A stretch of 39,889 nt of DNA from Alcanivorax sp. (GTDB lineage Bacteria; Pseudomonadota; Gammaproteobacteria; Pseudomonadales; Alcanivoracaceae), in the NCBI RefSeq assembly GCF_014762765.1, contig NZ_JABURH010000055.1:1-39889 (forward strand). The letters are read 5' to 3'. The number at the start of each line of letters is the position of its first letter. Position 1 is the stretch's first letter. This document shows, in pieces, positions 20,213 to 27,177 of this stretch. A model generated the notes under the pieces. The model saw nothing but the letters and a program-made list of their open reading frames with translations. It searched no databases and was not told where the DNA came from. The translations under genes and the position numbers were made by a program.

Positions 20213-22161
20213 TCTCCTTGTGGGTGTGTGTGGCTGGAATCCATATCGGCGAGCAGCTCCCTGGCCAGGATGTCGGCGGCACGGCTGGCCATGGCCATGA
20301 TGGTCACCTGTGGGTTGGCGCCCAGGCTGGTGGGGACGCTGGCGCCGTCCATCACGTACAGCCCCGGGTGGCCGAACACCCGGTGATCGCTGTCGCAGAC
20401 GCCATCCCGGGGGGAAGCAGCAATACGGGCGGTACCTAGTGGGTGATAGGCGCTGATCAGGAAGTCAGTGGGTTTCAGTGGCGAGCGCAAAAAGCGTTCC
20501 AGCTCGTGACGGTTCTGGATACGCACGATGCGATTGAGACCGGGGATCAGTACCTCCTCGGCGCCGGCGTCCAGATACCAGCAGGCCAGGGCATGGATGC
20601 CGCGTTTGAACAGGGCAAAGTCCTGCTGGTTCATACGGTAGCGAATCAACGGCAGTCCCCGGTGCGGGCCCCTTCGTACCCGTCCTTCGCTGGTGTCGCG
20701 TATCATGAAGCCGAAGTAGGCTGTGTGTGGATAGTCTTCGGTAAAACGCACCCAGTCCTGTCCGACCAGGGGGTTGAGCAGGCTGTGGCCGGCCAGGGGA
20801 ATCGTGCCCCCCTCGAACATCAGGCCCTGCTCTTCCCAGTCCGACACCCCGTAGCCCTGTGGGATACTGCGGCTGTTGGCAAGATTCCGGTCTGGAAACA
20901 GGGCATTGACGACCCCCGCCGGGTGTAGCGTCAGGTGGCGGCCCAGGTGGGGGTTGCGCACTCCTTGTTGTTGAAGAAACAGTGGCGTGAACAGGCTGCC
21001 CATGGCGACGATGGTGCGCTGGCAGGTCAGGCCCAGGGTGACCGGGCGCCCGGCGGCATTGGTGCCGCGGGCGATGACGCCGGTAATACGGCCTCCCTGT
21101 CGCTGCAGTCGTTCGGCCCGGAAGCCGCTGAACAGGAATGCACCCCGTTCCAGGGCCCGGGGGATATAGCTCACATTGGTGGACTGCTTGGCGTCCGTGG
21201 GGCAGCCGAACTGGCACAGCCCCTGGCCGTCACAGCCCTGGGCATTGCGCATCAGCGGCTGGCGCTGCAAGAAGCCGTTGGCGCCGGCGCCCCGGTCGAT
21301 GAGGTCGCCAATGGGGCCGACGGTCTCTGCGGTGGCTTGCTGAACACAGAGCATCCGCTCCACGCCCTCGAACCAGGGAGCCATGGCCTGTTCGGTGAAA
21401 TCCTGCAGTCCCTGTTCCCGCCAGTTGGCCAGCACCGAGGCCGGGGTGCGCATGCAGGTGCCGGAATTGATGGTGGTGGTACCGCCCACGTTGCAGCCCA
21501 CCGGCACCGGGATAATGGCGTTGCCGGTGGCCACGGTGGCCCCCCAGCTGCGGTAGAGCTTGGGAATCACCTCGGTGAGTTTGCCGTTGAAGTGGCTGCG
21601 ATCGTAGTACTCGCCTTCCTCGATGATCACCACGGCCAGGCCGTGGCAGGCCAGTTCGTAGGCCGCCGCGGCACCTCCTGCGCCGCTGCCCAGGATCACC
21701 ACGTCCGCTTCCAGGGTCATATCCTCTTCGCAGTCCCTGGCAGCGGTTATCTGCTGCTGCCATCGGAAGGTTTCAATCTGGGCGGGCAGCTGCACCGGTT
21801 CCCGGCAGCCGGTAGCCTGCTCCACCTTCTCATCCAGCACATAGGCGGCCTTGAAGGGGAGAGCCAGCAGGCGCAGCAGTTTGCCGGATACCGGGGTGGC
21901 GGCCAGTTTGTCGAGAAAAAGTTGTTGCTGTTTCAGGCTGGCGCGCCGAAAGGCGCGGCCCCGCACCAGACGATGACGGTTGTCGAGCCACAGCAAGCCG
22001 GCTTTCAGGCTGCGTTGCAGGGCTGGATGACCGGTAAGTTGCGCATCCATCTTGCCGAGGAGGGCGTCGGAATCTGCCGCCGGCAATGTCTTCCCGGCCG
22101 GAAACAGGGCGCGGCACAGGGCGATGGCGGTGGGGTGTTGGCGAAGTGTGAATTGTCCCAT
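20203..22161 (-). CDS. GMC-family oxidoreductase, long-chain alcohol oxidase-like
   Basis: The 652-residue flavoprotein has a ~150-residue N-terminal helical extension, then the FAD-binding G-S-G-A-G-G (about 158-163) after V-V-I-L. The segment G-C-N-V-G-G-T-T-T-I-N-S-G-T matches the second GMC signature region, and Q-F-G-C-P-T-D-A-K-Q-S is typical of the long-chain alcohol oxidase and cholesterol-oxidase-like branches. Catalytic H573 (HPLGT) and N616 (NPQ) are present. It should oxidise a hydrophobic alcohol to aldehyde or ketone; fatty alcohols or sterols are likely. ATG 22161 has a weak ribosome binding site; the TTG at 22251 lies inside the Anr box. The first gene of a three-gene cassette. 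Confidence 0.88.
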   Translation of the reverse strand: MGQFTLRQHPTAIALCRALFPAGKTLPAADSDALLGKMDAQLTGHPALQRSLKAGLLWLDNRHRLVRGRAFRRASLKQQQLFLDKLAATPVSGKLLRLLALPFKAAYVLDEKVEQATGCREPVQLPAQIETFRWQQQITAARDCEEDMTLEADVVILGSGAGGAAAAYELACHGLAVVIIEEGEYYDRSHFNGKLTEVIPKLYRSWGATVATGNAIIPVPVGCNVGGTTTINSGTCMRTPASVLANWREQGLQDFTEQAMAPWFEGVERMLCVQQATAETVGPIGDLIDRGAGANGFLQRQPLMRNAQGCDGQGLCQFGCPTDAKQSTNVSYIPRALERGAFLFSGFRAERLQRQGGRITGVIARGTNAAGRPVTLGLTCQRTIVAMGSLFTPLFLQQQGVRNPHLGRHLTLHPAGVVNALFPDRNLANSRSIPQGYGVSDWEEQGLMFEGGTIPLAGHSLLNPLVGQDWVRFTEDYPHTAYFGFMIRDTSEGRVRRGPHRGLPLIRYRMNQQDFALFKRGIHALACWYLDAGAEEVLIPGLNRIVRIQNRHELERFLRSPLKPTDFLISAYHPLGTARIAASPRDGVCDSDHRVFGHPGLYVMDGASVPTSLGANPQVTIMAMASRAADILARELLADMDSSHTHPQGECA

Positions 22162-22237
22162 GGCTTCAGTGTAGCCGGCACAAGACCGCGTGCTTGTCTT
22201 CAATGACAGCCACCGATTGTGGTTGCGGACAAAAACC

Positions 22238-22251
22238 TTGATGTCGATCAA
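22238..22251. promoter_or_regulatory. Perfect Anr/Fnr box
   Basis: TTGAT-GTCG-ATCAA is an exact match to the Fnr/Anr consensus TTGAT-N4-ATCAA, extended to 7-bp arms by CC and GG. It lies 77 bases upstream of the GMC gene; a CACAAT -10-like hexamer at 22221-22216 (minus strand) would place the box near -36 to -41, an activating position. On the plus strand it equally precedes the hairpin-rich stretch at 22281-22360. Role inferred from known Fnr sites. Confidence 0.8.
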
Positions 22252-22279
22252 GGCGAGGGGGGCGGTAAGGAGAGAGGAT

Positions 22280-22360
22280 AGCAGCGGGATATGATCCCGC
22301 TGCGTATGCTTCCGGTTGTCTCCGGAAACTCTTTGGCCCCGGTCTCCGGGGCCTTTCTTT
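22280..22360 (+). ncRNA. Candidate small RNA with three hairpins and terminator
   Basis: Three hairpins follow in series on the plus strand: GCAGCGGGAT / ATCCCGCTGC (22281-22303, 3-nt loop), TTCCGG / CCGGAA (22310-22327) and GGCCCCGG-TCT-CCGGGGCC (22335-22353), the last followed by TTTCTTT. Both flanking genes are on the minus strand, so this plus-strand terminator has no protein gene to serve. The spacing from the Anr/Fnr box (centre 22244.5) predicts a start near 22286, close to the first hairpin. Transcription is not proven. Confidence 0.45.
22335..22360 (+). terminator. Rho-independent terminator in the intergenic region
   Basis: Perfect 8-bp stem GGCCCCGG / CCGGGGCC, 3-nt loop, followed by TTTCTTT on the plus strand. 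Its orientation does not fit either flanking minus-strand gene, which is why a plus-strand transcript is proposed. Confidence 0.75.
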
Positions 22361-22379
22361 ATGCTTCTTCAGATTGATG

Positions 22380-22408
22380 GCAGCCCCGACTTTGAGTGAC
22401 GGGGCTGC
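22380..22408 (-). terminator. Hairpin after the duplicated-domain lipoprotein gene
   Basis: Perfect 9-bp stem GCAGCCCCG / CGGGGCTGC with an 11-base loop, 11 bases past the stop of the lipoprotein gene on the minus strand. No T-tract follows, so the terminator role is tentative. Confidence 0.55.
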
Positions 22409-22418
22409 GGTTCGCCGG

Positions 22419-23453
22419 TTATTGCTCGGTCTCCTCTGCGGGTGGATCCTCCTCTTCGGGCTCACAGTCGGTACCCACGACAACCGCATGGACCGCCACG
22501 TAGAGCGGGTCGGCTTCCACCGGGATGGTGAAGTCCAGCATGCTGGTGGGTTCCAGCGGCTCCTGGGTGTTGCCAAACAGGCCCGGTGCATTGGTGGGCA
22601 GCTCTTCCGCACCGGCGTAGACATGAGCCTCGAGCAGCCCGAAGCCTTCGAAGGTTTCGTAGGTCAGGTGCAGGACGCTGCCATCGTAGGTGTAGCTGAC
22701 AGTTCCCACATGGGTGCCCTTGCTGAGATCATGCTGGGCTGCGCCGGCATACAGGTCCACGCTGCTGTCGTCACCGGGCAGCACGGTGATCTGCCAGCCC
22801 CAGTTGCCAAAGCCAAGTTCTTCGAAGGTCTTGTCGCCAACACCGTAGGCGGTTTCAGCGCCCGGGCATACCGGAGGGGGTGGATCGTCATCTTCGCAAT
22901 CGATCAGGTATTCACTCCAGGTGGCCCAGTTGCCTCTGCGCACGATGTTGTCACCATCTGCCCAGGCGGTTTCCTCCTGGGTGCTATCGCCGTCGGTCTT
23001 ACTGACTACGGCATGGGCAGCCAGAGCAACCAGATCGCCGCATTCGGCGGTCAGGTCATCCAGGGGGATCTTGAACTGGAAGGTGTCGGTTTCCAGGTCC
23101 TCGGCGACGTAGGGAAACTGGCCGGGAATCGGGCTGCCGTTATTGGTTTGCGGCATGTCATCCAGGGATTCTCCCACGAACAGGTGGACTTCATTGAGCA
23201 GCCAACCGCCGGTGGTTTCGTAGGTGATGTAGAGGAAGTGGGCATCCGTTTCCAGGCAGACGGTGCCCACATCGATAGTCTGCCCGGCGAACAGGGTGCG
23301 ACAGGGTTCGCTGGGGTCGATCTTGCTGGTTGCCGATCGTGCGTCGGCGGTGAGGCCGTTACTGGAACTGCCGCCACCGCCGCAACTTGCCAGCAGGGCG
23401 GAAAACACAAATAGCCAAAAGGCCGTGAACAGGGATTTTGGGTGGGTAACCAT
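22419..23453 (-). CDS. Lipoprotein with two copies of an unknown beta-rich domain
   Basis: The 344-residue protein has a signal with lipobox L-A-S-C at about residue 24, then a Gly/Ser-rich tether. Two similar domains follow: one around T-V-C-L-E-T-D-A-H-F-L-Y-I-T-Y-E-T and one around T-V-S-Y-T-Y-D-G-S-V-L-H-L-T-Y-E-T, each continuing with L-N-E/L-L-E-A-H-x-x-x-G and ending in V-A-x-H-A-V-V. They are separated by a proline/aspartate linker (DDDPPPPVCPG). The C-terminus is acidic. The family is not known to me; a surface-exposed structural role is guessed. The start has an AAGGAG site and a CRP/Vfr site lies upstream. Confidence 0.85.
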   Translation of the reverse strand: MVTHPKSLFTAFWLFVFSALLASCGGGGSSSNGLTADARSATSKIDPSEPCRTLFAGQTIDVGTVCLETDAHFLYITYETTGGWLLNEVHLFVGESLDDMPQTNNGSPIPGQFPYVAEDLETDTFQFKIPLDDLTAECGDLVALAAHAVVSKTDGDSTQEETAWADGDNIVRRGNWATWSEYLIDCEDDDPPPPVCPGAETAYGVGDKTFEELGFGNWGWQITVLPGDDSSVDLYAGAAQHDLSKGTHVGTVSYTYDGSVLHLTYETFEGFGLLEAHVYAGAEELPTNAPGLFGNTQEPLEPTSMLDFTIPVEADPLYVAVHAVVVGTDCEPEEEDPPAEETEQ

Positions 23454-23544
23454 GACCAGACTCCTTACTGGGTCGCGGTTACTGGCTCAACTGCGTGACT
23501 GGGTCAGTAAACCGTTGGGATAGACATAGGGGATAAACAATCCT

Positions 23545-23566
23545 TTTTGTGAGGTGCGTCACAAAA
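23545..23566 (-). promoter_or_regulatory. CRP/Vfr-type cAMP receptor protein site
   Basis: TGTGA-N6-TCACA is exact (23548-23563), and the arms extend to eight matched bases each (TTTTGTGA / TCACAAAA). A TATGTC -10-like hexamer at 23528-23523 (minus strand) places the site centre about 40 bases before the start of transcription, the class II activator position. The target is the lipoprotein gene starting at 23453. Function inferred from CRP/Vfr consensus. Confidence 0.8.
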
Positions 23567-23737
23567 TTTAGCACCGTGAAGGCGAGGTGAGAGTCCGGCA
23601 CGGGGCTGAATTTTTTTCTCAGTGTTTTCTGCGAGCGGGCTGGCTATTTTGTATGGCTTTTTCATTAGTGAAAAAAGCGTACATTTTGGCAGTGAACAAG
23701 AAAGAATAGCGTGGCTGTGCAGTGCACAGAGAAAGAT

Positions 23738-23761
23738 GGCCACCGGCAGAAGCCGGTGGCC
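23738..23761 (-). terminator. Terminator of the fatty acyl-CoA reductase gene
   Basis: Perfect 9-bp stem GGCCACCGG / CCGGTGGCC with a 6-base loop, 12 bases past the FAR stop, followed on the minus strand by ATCTTTCTCT. Confidence 0.8.
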
Positions 23762-23772
23762 GGAGGGCGTGC

Positions 23773-25779
23773 TTACCAGTGAATGCCTTTGAAGAGGCGT
23801 GAGAAGGCCGCCTGTTCACGGCGAATCTTCTTCGGCGAGCTTTCCTTGTCACCCAGGGCGGCGGAGGAATCCGAGAACAGCTTGTAGCCGGTATTCATGA
23901 TGGTCTCGGTGACCTTGGGAGTCAGGAAGTGCATTACCTGACCCATTACGCCCAGATTGGTAGCAATACGCTTGGGTTGGCGCACGATGGCATCGCATAT
24001 CATGTCCGCTGCCTGGGCCGGGCTGATGGTGGGCACGTGGTTGTAGATCTTGGTGGGTGCGATCATCGGGGTACGCACCAGCGGCATGTTGATAGTGGTG
24101 AAACGAATACCCTCATGGGCCAGTTCACTGGAGGCACAGCGGGTGAACGCGTCCAGTGCCGCTTTCGACGCCACATAGGCAGAAAAACGTGGCGCATTGG
24201 TGAGCACCCCGATGCTGGAAATATTGATCACATGTCCGCCGCCACGCTCGATCATGCCCGGCATCAGTTGCATGATCAGCCGCAGCGCGCCGAAGTAGTT
24301 GAGTTGCATGGTGCGTTCATAATCGTGGAAACGATCGAAGGAATGCACCACGGAGCGGCGGATGGAGCGGCCGGCATTGTTGACCAGCACATCAACATGG
24401 CCGTGATCGGCGATCACCTGCTGAATCAGATTATCCACGCTGTTCAGGTCAGATACATCACAGCTGTAGGCTTGGGCGGTGCCACCTAACTGGTCGATTT
24501 CGTGCAGGGTCTCTTCCAGTTTTTCTGCGGTACGGGCGATGACCAGCACAGTGGCGCCGGCACGAGCCAGTTTCAGTGCGGTAGCCTTGCCGATGCCGGA
24601 AGTGGCACCGGTAACCATGACCACTTTGCCTTCCACCCGCTCGGGCAGGGTGGGCAGGGGCTGTAGTTCATCCTTGCGATCGCCACGATCCGGGTCCAGA
24701 TGGTTCTCCCAGAAATCCCATAGTTGCTGGATATAGCCTTCCAGGTCCGGCACCTGGATGTTGCTTCCCGCCAGCGCTTCCCGAGCACGCTGGTTATCGT
24801 ACTCGGTGGGGAAGGTGAGAAATTGCAGGGCTGACGGAGGGATATCCAGGTTCTCAAGTACTGTGTTGACCACCAGCTTGGGGGTCATGGCGCTGACGCC
24901 TTTCTTGACGAAGCCGGGGACCACGTTGAACAGACTGTTATCCAGTTTCACCGGCCAGCGGGGGGCCTGGGCGGCACCGGCAATGATGTCCATCAGTTCG
25001 CCCAGGTTATAACTGCGATCGGCGGTGAGGTGGAAGCACTGGCTATCATGGCCGGGCTGATGGGCAATGTGATCCAGGGCGTCGGCCACGAAGTCCACCG
25101 GCACCACATTGAAGTGGCCGCCTTCTACGCCAATCAGGGGCATCCAGTTGGGCAGCACATCCTTGAGCTTCTGGATCAGCTTGAACATGTAGTAAGGGCC
25201 ATCGACCTTGTCCATCTCGCCGGTCTCGGAGTGGCCTACCACCATGGACGGTCGGTAGATCCGCCACGGCAGTTTGCTTTCCTGGCGCACCAGGGCTTCG
25301 GACTCATGCTTGGTGAGCAGGTAGGGGTCATCCAGGCCGGTGGCCTCTTCGAACATATCTTCGGTAAAGGTGCCGTTGTAGAGGCCGGCAGCGGCAATCG
25401 AGGAAACATGATGAAAGCAGCCGGCTTGCAGTTTCTCCGCCAGTTTCAGGGTTTGCCGGGTGCCTTCGATGTTGGTGTAGCGCTGGGTGTTCTCATCGGC
25501 GGTCAGATCGTAGATTGCGGCCAGGTGAAAGAAGTGGTCCACCTGGCCGGTCAGGTCATCCTGATCCCGCTTGCTGACGCCCAGCAGTTTTTCGTTGATA
25601 TCACCCTGGATAGCCACCAGACGATCGGCGTCCACACCCAGCCGGCGACGCAGGGCATCCAGCTTGTATTCGGAGCCGGAGCGCACCAGGGCGAAAACCC
25701 TGCTGTCCTCACGCTTGAGCAGACGACCAACCAGAAAACGACCAATAAAGCCGGTGGCACCGGTGACGAAATAGTTCAT
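23773..25779 (-). CDS. Alcohol-forming fatty acyl-CoA reductase, two-domain type
   Basis: The 668-residue protein joins two short-chain dehydrogenase modules. The N-terminal one (about 1-370) has GATGFIG (7-13) and Y153-x3-K157 and matches the extended FAR/male-sterility type. The C-terminal one (about 382-668) has GATSGIG (391-397) and Y535-x3-K539 and resembles Acr1-type acyl-CoA reductases. This is the architecture of the Marinobacter enzyme that takes fatty acyl-CoA or acyl-ACP through aldehyde to fatty alcohol with NADPH for wax esters. The close match along the whole length, including the R-F-S-A-Y-V-A-S-K segment and the G-I-H-W end, makes the call firm. AGGGGAAAG precedes the ATG. Confidence 0.95.
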   Translation of the reverse strand: MNYFVTGATGFIGRFLVGRLLKREDSRVFALVRSGSEYKLDALRRRLGVDADRLVAIQGDINEKLLGVSKRDQDDLTGQVDHFFHLAAIYDLTADENTQRYTNIEGTRQTLKLAEKLQAGCFHHVSSIAAAGLYNGTFTEDMFEEATGLDDPYLLTKHESEALVRQESKLPWRIYRPSMVVGHSETGEMDKVDGPYYMFKLIQKLKDVLPNWMPLIGVEGGHFNVVPVDFVADALDHIAHQPGHDSQCFHLTADRSYNLGELMDIIAGAAQAPRWPVKLDNSLFNVVPGFVKKGVSAMTPKLVVNTVLENLDIPPSALQFLTFPTEYDNQRAREALAGSNIQVPDLEGYIQQLWDFWENHLDPDRGDRKDELQPLPTLPERVEGKVVMVTGATSGIGKATALKLARAGATVLVIARTAEKLEETLHEIDQLGGTAQAYSCDVSDLNSVDNLIQQVIADHGHVDVLVNNAGRSIRRSVVHSFDRFHDYERTMQLNYFGALRLIMQLMPGMIERGGGHVINISSIGVLTNAPRFSAYVASKAALDAFTRCASSELAHEGIRFTTINMPLVRTPMIAPTKIYNHVPTISPAQAADMICDAIVRQPKRIATNLGVMGQVMHFLTPKVTETIMNTGYKLFSDSSAALGDKESSPKKIRREQAAFSRLFKGIHW

Positions 25780-25881
25780 TGCTTTCCCCTTTTGCTTCCC
25801 TGCTGCCCGCTGTAGGCAGGCAGTCTGTGTTGTAGCGCTAATTGATGATGCGCCGTGAGATCGGTAAGAGCCAAATTTCTT

Positions 25882-25899
25882 GCCTTACAACTGTAAGGC
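25882..25899. promoter_or_regulatory. 18-base palindrome in the FAR leader
   Basis: GCCTTAC-AACT-GTAAGGC is a perfect inverted repeat just downstream of the proposed FAR promoter (minus strand). It is unlike the TetR-type sites nearby and could bind a second regulator or form a leader hairpin. Confidence 0.5.
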
Positions 25900-25901
25900 G
25901 A

Positions 25902-25931
25902 ATTCTCTTTCAGCTAACACTTGTTTGTCAA
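25902..25931 (-). promoter_or_regulatory. FAR promoter with an operator in the spacer
   Basis: A perfect -35 TTGACA (25931-25926) and a -10-like GAGAAT (25907-25902) are 18 bases apart on the minus strand. The operator-like CTAACACTTGTTTG (25914-25927, plus strand) lies across the -35 and spacer, where a bound TetR-type repressor would block polymerase. Inferred from sequence only. Confidence 0.65.
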
Positions 25932-25989
25932 AGATTATTATGTAACCAGTATGTAGTTGCGCGATGAGCGGGATTCATGGGAATATTTA

Positions 25990-26005
25990 ACTAACACTCG
26001 TTAGT
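25990..26005. promoter_or_regulatory. Operator of the TetR-family gene
   Basis: ACTAAC-ACTC-GTTAGT is a perfect palindrome ending 9 bases before the regulator's ATG. The related CTAACACTTGTTTG (25914-25927) and CTAACACTTGTC (26749-26760) share the CTAACACTYGT core. Autoregulation is the expected role. Confidence 0.75.
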
Positions 26006-26014
26006 GATAATATT

Positions 26015-26647
26015 ATGGCTGAAACAACACGACAGCGGCAGAAGCGACAAACCCGGGAGCGCATTCTGGAAGCCGCCCGAACCCTGATGGCCGGGGGGCG
26101 TGGCCTGGATAGTCTGGGGCTGCGGGAAGTTGCCCGGGAATCCGGGCTTGCCGCCACCTCCCTGTACAACCATTTCCCGGACATGGATGCCTTGGGGCTG
26201 GCACTGATCGACTCCTGCTGTTTCCGGTTGCGATCAGCCATGGAATACGAGCGGCGCAGCATGATTGAAATTGGCCCGGCCCGGGCGGTGAAAGAGCTGG
26301 TGGGCCGTTTTGTCCGTTACCTGAACGACTATGAAAATGATTTCCGACTGCTGGTGCAACAGCGTTTGGGCAGCCACGACCGCTATCGGATGCGTATCCA
26401 GCGGGAGCTGCAATTGCTGGTGGATGAACTGGCTGAGGATGTGCGCCAGGCGGTAGCGGCCCAGGGGCGCGAGCCGGTGCCGGCGGAGCAGGAGGCGGAG
26501 GCGGCCATTGCGATCATGTTTGGCGCCGGCATTTCCATGCTCGACAACACGACAAGTGCTCGCAGAGTGCTGGCGGACCATGCCTGCCTGCAGCTGGAAA
26601 TGATGGCCCTGGGGGGGCGGATGATGGCTCAGGGCATGCGCCTTTAA
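26015..26647 (+). CDS. TetR-family regulator, FabR/DesT-like
   Basis: The 210-residue protein has an N-terminal helix-turn-helix (about 33-55; L-R-E-V-A-R-E-S-G-L-A-A-T-S-L-Y-N-H-F). The ligand domain pattern F-R-L-L-V-Q-Q-R-L-G and I-Q-R-E-L-Q-L-L-V-D-E-L resembles FabR and DesT, which sense acyl-CoA/ACP chains and control unsaturated fatty acid synthesis. A role in controlling the divergent FAR gene is inferred from three shared operator-like sites. No strong ribosome binding site is visible and the operator lies immediately upstream, so the leader is very short. Confidence 0.85.
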   Translation: MAETTRQRQKRQTRERILEAARTLMAGGRGLDSLGLREVARESGLAATSLYNHFPDMDALGLALIDSCCFRLRSAMEYERRSMIEIGPARAVKELVGRFVRYLNDYENDFRLLVQQRLGSHDRYRMRIQRELQLLVDELAEDVRQAVAAQGREPVPAEQEAEAAIAIMFGAGISMLDNTTSARRVLADHACLQLEMMALGGRMMAQGMRL

Positions 26648-26720
26648 CTCCCCGGTGTTGCCATTCGCGGGCCTTTGAGGAGAGTAAAAAGCAGGCAAAT
26701 GTGACGTAATTCGTGGGTTT

Positions 26721-26762
26721 TTGACAAAAAATGCACTAAAAATACGCACTAACACTTGTCCG
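26721..26762 (+). promoter_or_regulatory. Promoter/operator of the zinc-ribbon gene
   Basis: A perfect TTGACA (26721-26726) is followed by CTAACACTTGTC at 26749-26760, the third copy of the TetR-type operator core in this region. The -10 is not clear. The gene at 26782 starts 20 bases further on. Confidence 0.5.
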
Positions 26763-26781
26763 CTTGCCACAGGAGGTGGCG

Positions 26782-27111
26782 ATGCCCTTTGATCCCAGGG
26801 ATCCCTACGACGCCGCAGCCCTGTACGACATGTGGCTCAATTGCAGTCGCTGTCCGACCACCTTTGATTTCGAGCCCGGTGGTGACATCAATCTGGACTA
26901 CTATCACCGTATCGGCCAGCAGGCGCGCCAGGAAAACTGGATTGTGCTGCCTGCACGCAGCAAAGGGGATGAGCTGGTCTTCAACGTGCTGTGCCCGGCC
27001 TGCGCGCGACGTCTTGGTGTGGCTGGTTGTGATGGCCACATGGAACTTGCGGCCCCGGTGATTGACGAGATCTGTCAGGCCATGCGTGAGGCTTCTGGCG
27101 AGGCAGCCTGA
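26782..27111 (+). CDS. Small zinc-ribbon protein, 109 aa
   Basis: Unknown family. Two C-x2-C pairs (C21/C24 in NCSRCP and C71/C74 in LCPACA) are placed to form one zinc ribbon. No signal peptide. ATG 26782 has a strong AGGAGGTGG site. Neighbours are the TetR regulator upstream and the nitroreductase downstream, both in the same direction. The TetR-type operator in front of it suggests membership of the same small regulon. It may be a protein-interaction or redox-sensing factor; this is a guess. Confidence 0.8.
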   Translation: MPFDPRDPYDAAALYDMWLNCSRCPTTFDFEPGGDINLDYYHRIGQQARQENWIVLPARSKGDELVFNVLCPACARRLGVAGCDGHMELAAPVIDEICQAMREASGEAA

Positions 27112-27177
27112 GCGTTTCTGTCATCGTCCCCTTCTGCATGGCTGTTTAGACTGGCGGGTAATTCAGAGGAGTTACCC

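Larger units (their letters stand above)
23454..23772. other. 319-base intergenic region with CRP site and FAR terminator
   Basis: No gene is seen here. From right to left it holds the hairpin terminator of the FAR gene (23738-23761), a short CTGTGC-AGT-GCACAG inverted repeat (23715-23729), an AT-rich stretch near 23610-23700 and a perfect CRP/Vfr site (23545-23566) that belongs to the lipoprotein promoter reading leftward. Confidence 0.75.

Noticed and set aside
19722..20282. N-terminal extension of the CrtC-like frame to 20282
   Set aside because: It overlaps the 155-aa gene in another frame and is proline/arginine-rich; the ATG at 19721 has its own AGGAG site.
20935..22206. 423-codon open frame on the plus strand opposite the GMC gene
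   Set aside because: It mirrors a gene with clear FAD and catalytic motifs, and its translation is low-complexity without recognisable domains. It is a shadow of high-GC coding sequence.
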